A stretch of 12,153 bases of DNA, taken from Spirochaetae bacterium HGW-Spirochaetae-9 (GTDB taxonomy: Bacteria > Spirochaetota > Spirochaetia > Treponematales > Rectinemataceae). Under the pieces are notes generated by a model. The model had not been told where the DNA came from, made no database searches, and saw only the letters and a program-made list of their open reading frames with translations. A program made the position numbers and the translations under genes. This document shows, in pieces, positions 1 through 6,250 of this stretch. The stretch lies in assembly GCA_002839205.1 (NCBI GenBank), contig PGXP01000018.1, positions 1 through 12,153 of the forward strand. The letters are read 5' to 3'. How positions within the stretch are numbered: position 1 is the stretch's first letter; every line of letters begins with the position of its first letter.

Positions 1-253
1 TCTCCTGCGTCCGCGATCGCGCCGTCCGTATCTCCCTTTGCAAGGCCCTGATATTGGCTCCCAGAAAGTCCTTGAAACCATCGGGCTCGAGGAGGCCGAT
101 GCCTGCAGCCGCTATGACCCCTACCCCGCCGGCGTTAGCCACGGCTGCGGCGAGTCCCGACAGGGAAATCCCCACGCCCATGCCTCCCTGGACTATTGGA
201 ACCCTGGCGACAAGGCCGCCGATGACAAGGCTTGGCAATGTATTTTCTCTCAT
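1..253 (-). CDS. Nitronate monooxygenase-like FMN enzyme, N-terminal 84 codons (partial)
   Basis: Reading the minus strand from the ATG at 253 gives an open frame to the window edge, so the C-terminal part lies outside. The N-terminus has the run VPIVQGGMGVGISLSGLAAA at about residues 18-37, followed by NAGGVGVIAAAGIG. This is the first beta strand and glycine-rich FMN-binding start of the nitronate monooxygenase / 2-nitropropane dioxygenase family (TIM barrel; FabK-type enoyl reductases are close relatives). Family members oxidise alkyl nitronates with FMN; FabK relatives reduce enoyl-ACP. The part seen cannot separate these two. The start is supported by a GAGGAG ribosome site 7-8 bases upstream and by a consensus-like promoter at 322-349. 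It is transcribed away from the rest of the window and shows no link to citrate metabolism. Confidence 0.82.
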   Translation of the reverse strand, partial: MRENTLPSLVIGGLVARVPIVQGGMGVGISLSGLAAAVANAGGVGVIAAAGIGLLEPDGFKDFLGANIRALQREIRTARSRTQE

Positions 254-321
254 GGAATTACTCCTCTACCCGATTGGAATTTCCAGCTGGGGGCAGCCTG
301 TTGAGACTGCACTGATAAAAC

Positions 322-349
322 ACTCTAACATATTCCGCGTTTTTGTCAA
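322..349 (-). promoter_or_regulatory. Sigma-70-type promoter for the nitronate monooxygenase-like gene
   Basis: On the minus strand a perfect TTGACA (344-349) is followed by a 17 base spacer and TAGAGT (322-327, four of six matches to TATAAT). The predicted transcript would start near 315, giving a leader of about 60 bases before the ATG at 253. Spacing and the -35 box are ideal; the -10 box is ordinary. Prediction from sequence only. Confidence 0.6.
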
Positions 350-375
350 AGCCTGACGCTCGGTCCATTGCCTCA

Positions 376-404
376 TTGAACCGGCACAGATAATTGGATA
401 TCTT
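376..404 (+). promoter_or_regulatory. Possible promoter for the tocopherol cyclase-like gene
   Basis: TTGAAC (376-381) and TATCTT (399-404) are separated by 17 bases. Each hexamer matches the sigma-70 consensus at four of six positions. A transcript starting near 411 would have a leader of about 50 bases before the GTG at 460. Plausible but not strong. Confidence 0.35.
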
Positions 405-459
405 TCCCACAGGCTTACCCTTTCCGTTTCCCATTTCACAGGGCAGAAGGAGCATCGCA

Positions 460-1482
460 GTGCGGAACCTTTGGTCGCCAGCCTCATTTCAGGGAAAAAG
501 CAGGAAGCGCAGATATTTTGAAGGATGGTATTTCAAGCATTCGGGCGGAATCGAAAAAGGAGTCTGGTCCTTCATCCCGGGTATAGCCCTGGGCGATGAA
601 CCCGGCTCAGGCTACTCCTTCGTACAGGTGATAGAAGGCAAATCGGGCAGATCCTGGTGGTTCCAGTACCCCATCGAAGAGTTCCACGCCGCTGAATCCG
701 GGCTCGAAATACGGGTCGGCAACAATCGCTTCGGCGATTCGGGGATCCAGTTTGATCTGACTGACGGTACTTCGCACATTTCAGGCGCTTTCGCCTATGG
801 CGGCTTTTCGATCCCGCGGTTCCCCTTCTGGAGCCCCGGCGTGATGGGGCCTTTTACCTTCATGCCGGGAATGGAGTGTAACCATGGCCTCGTGAGCCTC
901 GACCACAGGGTGGACGGTCATATCGAAGTGGATGGGCGACAGATATCGATCGGCGACGGCAGGGGCTATATAGAAAAGGATTGGGGGCATTCCATGCCCG
1001 AATCCTGGATTTGGACCCAATCGAACGATTTTCCCTCTCGCGGGGATTCATTGATGCTGTCGGTGGCTACAATTCCCTGGCTCGGCTCATCTTTCAGGGG
1101 TTTTCTCTGCGTACTCTCCCATGGCGGCGAAAAGCGCCTGTTCACAACCTACAACGGTTCGAAAATTGTCGACCTGTCGGTCACTGATGATACAGTTCAG
1201 TGCAGAATATCCCGAGGCATAAAGGCGATCCGCGGCACGACAGTGTGCGGCACCACCAAGGTCAGCGGGTGGGAAACCGACGGCGAATCGCTGGAGATCA
1301 GCGTGGCCAGGTCGCGCGGCGGCATTCTCCACGCTCCCGTCGCAGGCCTGCTATCCCGCCGAATCGCCGAGGCCGTGGACGCCCGGCTCGCGATAAGGTA
1401 TGTGCGCAACGGTTCTATGATCTTCGAAGCCGAATCATCGCTCGCCGGGCTTGAAGTCGTCGGCAGCCTCAAGCCCAGATGA
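460..1482 (+). CDS. Tocopherol cyclase-like protein (Tocopherol_cycl family), function unknown
   Basis: The 340-residue product has the family's hallmark N-terminal segment YFEGWYFK (residues 19-26), then SFIPGI and FVQVI. A central signature reads GYIEKDWG followed by PESWIWTQSN (residues 169-189). In plants and cyanobacteria these lipocalin-like proteins close the chromanol ring of tocopherol. Bacterial homologues in non-photosynthetic organisms have no assigned reaction, so I give family membership only. No signal peptide or membrane segment is evident. The start chosen is GTG at 460 because AGAAGGAG lies 7 bases upstream and the product then begins just before the conserved segment. An in-frame ATG at 394 would add 22 low-complexity residues and has no ribosome site. 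The 3' end overlaps the convergent permease gene by 14 bases. Confidence 0.85.
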   Translation: MRNLWSPASFQGKSRKRRYFEGWYFKHSGGIEKGVWSFIPGIALGDEPGSGYSFVQVIEGKSGRSWWFQYPIEEFHAAESGLEIRVGNNRFGDSGIQFDLTDGTSHISGAFAYGGFSIPRFPFWSPGVMGPFTFMPGMECNHGLVSLDHRVDGHIEVDGRQISIGDGRGYIEKDWGHSMPESWIWTQSNDFPSRGDSLMLSVATIPWLGSSFRGFLCVLSHGGEKRLFTTYNGSKIVDLSVTDDTVQCRISRGIKAIRGTTVCGTTKVSGWETDGESLEISVARSRGGILHAPVAGLLSRRIAEAVDARLAIRYVRNGSMIFEAESSLAGLEVVGSLKPR

Positions 1483-2755
1483 ACCAGACGAGGAGATACC
1501 CCGAAGTGACGGCGGCCAGGGTGAAGGGCACGCTGATCTTCATGAAGGTCTGCGGCTTCACCTCGTAGCCTTCCTTCCTCAGGATACCCAGGCCGGCGAT
1601 GTTGGCCGATGCCCCGATCGGCGTCATGTTCCCGCCCAAGGTCGCGCCCACCAGCAACCCGAAATAGATCAGCGTCGGATCAATGCCGAGCTGGGCCGCT
1701 ATGCCGCCCGCCACGGGCAGCATCGTGGCCACGTAGGGGATATTGTCGATGAAGGCCGAGAGGAGGACCGACACCCACACGATCAGGGTATAGATGAGGA
1801 AGACGTTGTTCCCGCTCACCCTGACGAAAAGCCTGCTGATGGCGTCCACCACGCCCGCTTCGGTTATGCCGGCGATGACGACGAAGAGGCCTGCGAGAAG
1901 GAGAAGAGTGAAGTAGTCGATTTCCTTGACGATCTCGACGACGATTCTCGCGCTTTTCTCCTTGATGATGTTGTAGATGAAGCCGACGAGCATCAGCCCG
2001 AGGCAGATGAGGCCGTTGATGTGCTTGACGACGAAGGCCGGCATCCACTCCTTGGGCATGAGGGAAGCCCCAATGAGAAGGAGAATCGTGCCGAGAAGCA
2101 GAGCCGTCGGCACATAGTCTTCCACCACCGTGCGGTCGTCGGTGTCGACAAGGGCCTTATCCTTGCGGAAGAGGACGATGAGAACGACCGTGGAGACGAG
2201 AGCCCCGGCCTGCACGACCCAGAACAGTCCGGGCTTGCCCCGGTAGACGAAGAAGTCCAGGAAATTCATGCCTGCGTGTCCGCCAAGAAGGATCGATGTC
2301 GTGTCGCCCACAAGGGTGGCGGCTCCCTGGAGGTTGGAGGAGATGGCGATCGCGATGATGGCCTTGACGGGCGATATCTTGAGCTTCCGGCAGATGGTCA
2401 CCGCCACGGGGGCTACCATCAGCACCGTTGCCACATTGTCGACAAAGGCCGAGATGACACCCGCGAAAAGCGATAGCGCGATGATCGCCCATTTGACGTT
2501 CGGCATCTTGTCGATGATGAAGTCGGCCAGGAGGGAGGGCATCTTGAAGTTGATGAAGAGCGAGACGACGCCCATCGTCCCCGTGATCATCATGATGACA
2601 TTCCAGTCCACGGCGCCGAATACCTCGCCGACGGGCAGAATCCCGCTTATGACGAAGACAGCTGCCGAGGCGAGGGCTATGTAGGCCCGGAAGTTCGGCA
2701 GAACCAGGAGGGCGATATAAGTGATGGCGAACAGCACGATGGCGAAGGTCATCAT
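1469..2755 (-). CDS. ArsB/NhaD/CitM-type (ion transporter superfamily) membrane permease
   Basis: The 428-residue, strongly hydrophobic product has about ten to twelve membrane segments and the two-fold internal repeat of the ion transporter superfamily. The first half has AFVDNVATVL (about residues 103-112) and SSNLQGAATLVGDTTS (139-154). The second half has the matching AFIDNIPYV (334-342) and LGGNMTPIGASAN (373-385). These pairs form the substrate and ion sites in NhaD Na+/H+ antiporters, ArsB and citrate-metal symporters. Substrate cannot be fixed from sequence: a di- or tricarboxylate, or Na+/H+ exchange supporting citrate fermentation, would both fit the locus. Start: ATG at 2755 with AGGAG about 7 bases upstream. 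The frame stays open to 2908, but that extension lacks a ribosome site. It lies 158 bp after the thioesterase gene, so it could be the last gene of the citrate operon or have its own promoter. Confidence 0.85.
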   Translation of the reverse strand: MMTFAIVLFAITYIALLVLPNFRAYIALASAAVFVISGILPVGEVFGAVDWNVIMMITGTMGVVSLFINFKMPSLLADFIIDKMPNVKWAIIALSLFAGVISAFVDNVATVLMVAPVAVTICRKLKISPVKAIIAIAISSNLQGAATLVGDTTSILLGGHAGMNFLDFFVYRGKPGLFWVVQAGALVSTVVLIVLFRKDKALVDTDDRTVVEDYVPTALLLGTILLLIGASLMPKEWMPAFVVKHINGLICLGLMLVGFIYNIIKEKSARIVVEIVKEIDYFTLLLLAGLFVVIAGITEAGVVDAISRLFVRVSGNNVFLIYTLIVWVSVLLSAFIDNIPYVATMLPVAGGIAAQLGIDPTLIYFGLLVGATLGGNMTPIGASANIAGLGILRKEGYEVKPQTFMKISVPFTLAAVTSGYLLVWFIWA

Positions 2756-2913
2756 GGGGGTGCTCCTGAAAGCCCGAATCGAGAATAAGTGACGCAAAGC
2801 TGCGCCGAAGTTTCTCCGGGATAGGTATTCTATTCCTGCGGCAATTGCAAGAGCCGCGGGCGGGCTCGTCGATCCAAAACCACTGGCGGCTGGGCCAGCG
2901 ATGACCATGTTCT

Positions 2914-3348
2914 TTAAAGGCTGCTCTCGGGTGCCAACAAGGTATTCATCAGCTCATCCACGTCGGGATGGCTGCGCTTCAGCGACGAAGGCCTGAAATC
3001 GCGGTCGAGGAAGGCGTGGCGGGTTTCGCCTGCGGCGCGGAGCTCGCCGCTGCTGGCGTCGAGCACGCGGTACGAGATGGTCAAACGCAAACCCGTATAC
3101 GCTTCCACCTTCGGGATGATCGCGACGGTCTCCCCGTAGCGGACACTCGATTTGTACTCGCAGGAAGCCGCGAGGACGGGAACGATTATGCCGCGCTCCT
3201 CCATCTTGTCGTAACCCAGTCCGGCCTGCTCGAGAAGGTCGGTGCGGGCTTCCTCGAACCAGCGAATGTAGTTCGAGTGATGTACGACGCCCATCTGGTC
3301 GGTTTCGTAGTACTGAGTCTTGTGGAGATAGGGGCTCTTGGCTGTCAT
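2914..3348 (-). CDS. Acyl-CoA thioesterase, YbgC/FadM-like hotdog fold
   Basis: The product is 144 residues from the ATG at 3348, close to the 130-150 usual for single-hotdog thioesterases. Residues 13-32 carry the family signature YYETDQMGVVHHSNYIRWFE, in which Asp17 is the expected catalytic residue and the GVVHHxxY helix entry binds the acyl-CoA. FEEAR and the later GETRHAFLD strand also match. Family members hydrolyse short- to medium-chain or aromatic acyl-CoA thioesters in the cytoplasm as homotetramers. The in-frame frame extends to a TTG at 3384, but the shorter start fits the family better. Neither start has a clear Shine-Dalgarno site, so expression may depend on citXG, which ends 60 bases upstream. 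Its substrate and its link to citrate lyase are unknown. Confidence 0.85.
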   Translation of the reverse strand: MTAKSPYLHKTQYYETDQMGVVHHSNYIRWFEEARTDLLEQAGLGYDKMEERGIIVPVLAASCEYKSSVRYGETVAIIPKVEAYTGLRLTISYRVLDASSGELRAAGETRHAFLDRDFRPSSLKRSHPDVDELMNTLLAPESSL

Positions 3349-3408
3349 GCCACGATTATGGCGGGCGGAAGGTGGCCGGGGCAAGCGGGGAGGGACATCC
3401 CCTCCTCC

Positions 3409-4788
3409 TCAGCTCCCGGTTTCGCTCATATGGAGGAATGCGGAGACGGCAAGGAGGTCGGCGCAGCCTCCGGGGCTGATGTTGCGCGCGATGAGGGCCT
3501 CGTCCATGGCAAGGACTGCGGCCCGGCCGGCCGCGGTGGCCATGGAACCGCAGGCGATGGCTCGCCCCGCCGCCTCGCGGAGGAAGGCAAGTCCGTCTCG
3601 GCCTGCCCGTCCTAGGACATTGGTGTCCTCCACGACGGTGAAGAGGACGAGAAGGGCGTCGATCATGGCGTCGTTCATGGACAGACCTGCGGCGAGGCTC
3701 GCCCTGAGCCGGGGAAGGGCGTGTTGGATGACGGAGGGAAAGCCGTCCTCGGCCTCGCCGCGGATGCCGCGGACGCCTTCGCGGGCGTAGAGCCTTTCGC
3801 CGACGGTGCCGCCACGTCCCGCCGTATCGGTCCCTCCAAGGTCTCGCAGGGTGATGCCTCTGACGATTTCGGCGGCAATGGTCGCGCAGGACTGGGGGCT
3901 GGGGAAGGCGCCGGCCGCCGCCAGGCGGCCGGCGCCGGCGCAGAGCAGTCCCATCGAGAAGATGAGGCCCTTGTGGGTGTTGACGCCGCATGTCGCGGCG
4001 AACATATCGCGCTCCGCTGCCTTGCCGGCTTCCCTTAGAAGGGGTAGAAGCCGCGCAGGCTCGCCCCGAAGCCGGGCGCCGAGCCTGGCGAATTCGGAAA
4101 ACCAGGGAGCCAGGGCGGCGGCGCTCGCGAGGAAGCTGAAGTAGTCCATGTCGCGGTGGGCGCCCCTGGACCGGGGATCGACGAGTCCGGGCTTGGGCGC
4201 CGCCGAAGCTTCGCCCAGGGTGGCGGTAAGGGCGAGCCGGCCGATGCGTGATGCCGCGTCGCCGAAGGCAGGGGCCGGGCGCATCGCGATTTCCACGACC
4301 TTGGCGGCAATGAGAGCCTGATCATGGAGCCTGCCGGCCGAGCAGACCATGGCCTCTTTGCCACAGACAAGACATGGACGAGGTTGCAATCCCAGCTCCT
4401 TCCTGCCGAAAGGCATGCCCCCGGCGCCCATCACGTCGATATCGGCCAGCTCGCCCCAGGGATGCTCCGTTTCGATACCGGCGACGATGCGCTTGAGTTC
4501 CTGTTCCGGAATCGACGCGGCGAGGTAGCCCTCGGGGCCGTCGGCGCCAGTCGCGAATTCCTCGTGGAGAATCGGAAAATCTCTGCCCGCGACCTCGTGT
4601 GCTACAACGTAAAACAGTTTTCTCGCGAGTTCCGTAAATCGTCCCGAAGTCCTGAGCGCGGCGGGCATGCGCAGGGTCAACACCGCCAGCGAGACGGGCT
4701 GGCCGGAATGCGAGGCTCCGAGCCTCCGCGCAAGGGCGAGCTTCCTTTCCCAGCGCTCCTCCCTCGCGACGAGGACGGGATCGGTCAT
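3409..4788 (-). CDS. citXG: CitX-CitG fusion: apo-citrate lyase phosphoribosyl-dephospho-CoA transferase / triphosphoribosyl-dephospho-CoA synthase
   Basis: The 459-residue protein joins two enzymes that are often separate (in E. coli roughly 180 and 290 residues). Residues 1 to about 160 are CitX-like: GRDFPILHEEFATG, then DIDVMG (116-121) and RPCLVCG (137-143). Residues about 180-459 are CitG-like: APKPGLVDP (about 197-205), CGVNTHKG (267-274), GGTDTAGRGG and EDTNVLGR (387-394). CitG condenses dephospho-CoA with ATP to 2'-(5''-triphosphoribosyl)-3'-dephospho-CoA, releasing adenine. CitX transfers the product to a serine of CitD. The fusion form is known in other bacteria. Its ATG overlaps the citD stop codon (ATGA, 4785-4788), has no ribosome site of its own, and so is probably translated by coupling to citD. 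A frame open to 4878 would add 30 residues inside citD and is rejected. Confidence 0.95.
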   Translation of the reverse strand: MTDPVLVAREERWERKLALARRLGASHSGQPVSLAVLTLRMPAALRTSGRFTELARKLFYVVAHEVAGRDFPILHEEFATGADGPEGYLAASIPEQELKRIVAGIETEHPWGELADIDVMGAGGMPFGRKELGLQPRPCLVCGKEAMVCSAGRLHDQALIAAKVVEIAMRPAPAFGDAASRIGRLALTATLGEASAAPKPGLVDPRSRGAHRDMDYFSFLASAAALAPWFSEFARLGARLRGEPARLLPLLREAGKAAERDMFAATCGVNTHKGLIFSMGLLCAGAGRLAAAGAFPSPQSCATIAAEIVRGITLRDLGGTDTAGRGGTVGERLYAREGVRGIRGEAEDGFPSVIQHALPRLRASLAAGLSMNDAMIDALLVLFTVVEDTNVLGRAGRDGLAFLREAAGRAIACGSMATAAGRAAVLAMDEALIARNISPGGCADLLAVSAFLHMSETGS

Positions 4789-5093
4789 GCGGTCGGCGTG
4801 GCTGGAGCGGCGCGGCCAGGTTCGGCGACTTCGGCCGCGCGGCCTATGGCGGTTTCCAGCCTGGCGCGCAGGGTGCATTCGAGGGCGCCCCGGTCCTGCA
4901 CGTGCACCGTGGCTGCCTTGAGCCCCGAGGCGGCGACGACTTCTTCGGTCACGCTCCTGATCCGCTTCCCGAACTGCTTGATCACGATGCTCTCGATCTT
5001 GTACTCAACGCTTGGCCCCGTCGCCGGCGATACGGTCACGAGCACATCGCTCGATTCCAGGGATCCCGCAGTAGCCGTTTTTATGGCTTCCAT
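4785..5093 (-). CDS. citD: Citrate lyase acyl carrier protein (gamma subunit)
   Basis: The 102-residue product aligns along its length with CitD. AGSLESSDVLV covers residues 9-19, with Ser14 at the position that carries the phosphoribosyl-dephospho-CoA arm in Klebsiella CitD. KQFGKRIRSV and the C-terminal DRGALECTLRARLETA also match. The modified arm holds the acetyl or citryl group as it moves between the alpha (CitF) and beta (CitE) subunits of citrate lyase. The start is supported by AGAGGAG about 7 bases before the ATG. The last 15 or so residues, rich in Ala and Pro, extend past the usual end. It follows citC by 40 bases and overlaps citXG by 4. Its normal catalytic partners citE and citF are not in this window. 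Confidence 0.96.
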   Translation of the reverse strand: MEAIKTATAGSLESSDVLVTVSPATGPSVEYKIESIVIKQFGKRIRSVTEEVVAASGLKAATVHVQDRGALECTLRARLETAIGRAAEVAEPGRAAPATPTA

Positions 5094-5133
5094 ATTCTGC
5101 TCCTCTTCTTGTTTTTATGTGCGTGACCCCCGT

Positions 5134-6234
5134 TCAGTGCCGGGAATCGCTGTATCGTATCTTCTCGAGAATGGGAACCGCTTCCGGGGAGGTGAGCCAT
5201 GACCAGGTCGTTTCGGGAACGATATCCCTGACCGTGGCCATCTCACCGCTTTTTATGAGAGCCCTGACCGTCGAGGCGCTCACCGGCGATCCGTCCTTTT
5301 CGAAACGCGGCATCTCGTGTACGCGCAAGGTTGGTCCATCCCCTTCGGGACAGACCAGTATCTCCTTCATCATCCTGTTGTATGCGGAGGTAGTGGCGCA
5401 ATAGGGCTCGGTGCCTACGAAGCGGTCGGTGACCTTGAGCGCGGGGGCTATGTACCGCCTGAAAAGCAGGAGGTCAAGGGCGGCGTGAAGCTCCACGGCG
5501 GGGTCGGCCTCCCCCTCCTTCCTTGGGCCCGGCCTAATGAAATAGGTCGGGAAGGTGGCGGCTGAAATGACATAGGGACCTCCCGCCAGGACGGTGACAT
5601 TGGGCAGATCGGCGGTGCCCTTCCTGACGAGATCCATCCTCACCCTGAAGGGAAAGAGCGAACGGTCTTCCTCTACGACGAAGACGTAGAGCCAGGGCGC
5701 CCTGGAAGCGGCGTATTCTATGAGGCACCGATGGCCGAGGGTGAAGGGATTGCAGTTGACGACGACGGCGCCGGCGTGTTCCGGCTTGTCCCGGGCGAGC
5801 GCCTTCAGGCTTTCCAGCCAGAGGGCCAGGCCCCTGGAACCCCATTCCAGCAAGGCCACGCCCTGATCCCCCCCATGGGAGGTCGTGGAGGCTATCAGGG
5901 AAAAGCCCAGGGCCTCGAAGCGCCCGGCTTCCCTGGCTGATGTGAAAAGGAAGAGCTGTTCATGTTCGAGCTCCAGGGCATGCCTGATGAGAGCGGAGAC
6001 GACGGCTGCCGCGGCGCCCTCCCCTTCCATGCCGTCGGCGACGGCTATTCCCTGAAGGACGGGACCGACGAGGGTTCCCGTGGCGATGAAGGCATCGTTC
6101 TCGAAAAGTCCCAGGACGAGATCGGCCCCCTCGGGCATGGAAAGTCCGCGGGATTCTATGAGGCGCCTGCGCGCCGCGAGCTCAGGCTGACTTGTGAGGA
6201 CTCTCTCTTCCCAGCCGAAAGACGCTCCGCCCAT
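5134..6234 (-). CDS. citC: [Citrate (pro-3S)-lyase] ligase
   Basis: The 366-residue product is close to the 350 or so usual for CitC. An acetyltransferase-like N-terminal domain (about residues 43-113, with GEGAAAAVVSALI and FEALGF) precedes a nucleotidyltransferase domain. That domain has NCNPFTLGHR (160-169, the HxGH-type ATP site in its TLGH form), GTEPY (274-278) with AYNRMM (285-290), and VSASTVR (318-324, the ISxTxxR-type motif). CitC uses ATP and acetate to acetylate the thiol of the CitD prosthetic group, switching citrate lyase on. The start is ATG at 6234 with AAAGGGGAAG upstream; longer frames up to 6345 lie inside the aconitase gene and lack support. It sits 16 bases after aconitase and 40 bases before citD, so these genes are one transcription unit. 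Confidence 0.94.
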   Translation of the reverse strand: MGGASFGWEERVLTSQPELAARRRLIESRGLSMPEGADLVLGLFENDAFIATGTLVGPVLQGIAVADGMEGEGAAAAVVSALIRHALELEHEQLFLFTSAREAGRFEALGFSLIASTTSHGGDQGVALLEWGSRGLALWLESLKALARDKPEHAGAVVVNCNPFTLGHRCLIEYAASRAPWLYVFVVEEDRSLFPFRVRMDLVRKGTADLPNVTVLAGGPYVISAATFPTYFIRPGPRKEGEADPAVELHAALDLLLFRRYIAPALKVTDRFVGTEPYCATTSAYNRMMKEILVCPEGDGPTLRVHEMPRFEKDGSPVSASTVRALIKSGEMATVRDIVPETTWSWLTSPEAVPILEKIRYSDSRH

Positions 6235-6250
6235 GATTTCTTCCCCTTTA

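Noticed and set aside
1451..2476. 341-codon open frame antisense to the permease gene
   Set aside because: It is a strongly acidic, His-rich translation that mirrors membrane-segment codons of the permease. No ribosome site or domain was found.
2756..2908. Longer permease start at 2908
   Set aside because: No ribosome site precedes it. AGGAG sits correctly before the ATG at 2755, and the first membrane segment begins right after that start.
2756..2913. Promoter for the permease in the 158 bp gap
   Set aside because: A TAGAAT-like box and a TTGCAA occur on the minus strand, but only 12 bases apart, so the spacing does not support a promoter.
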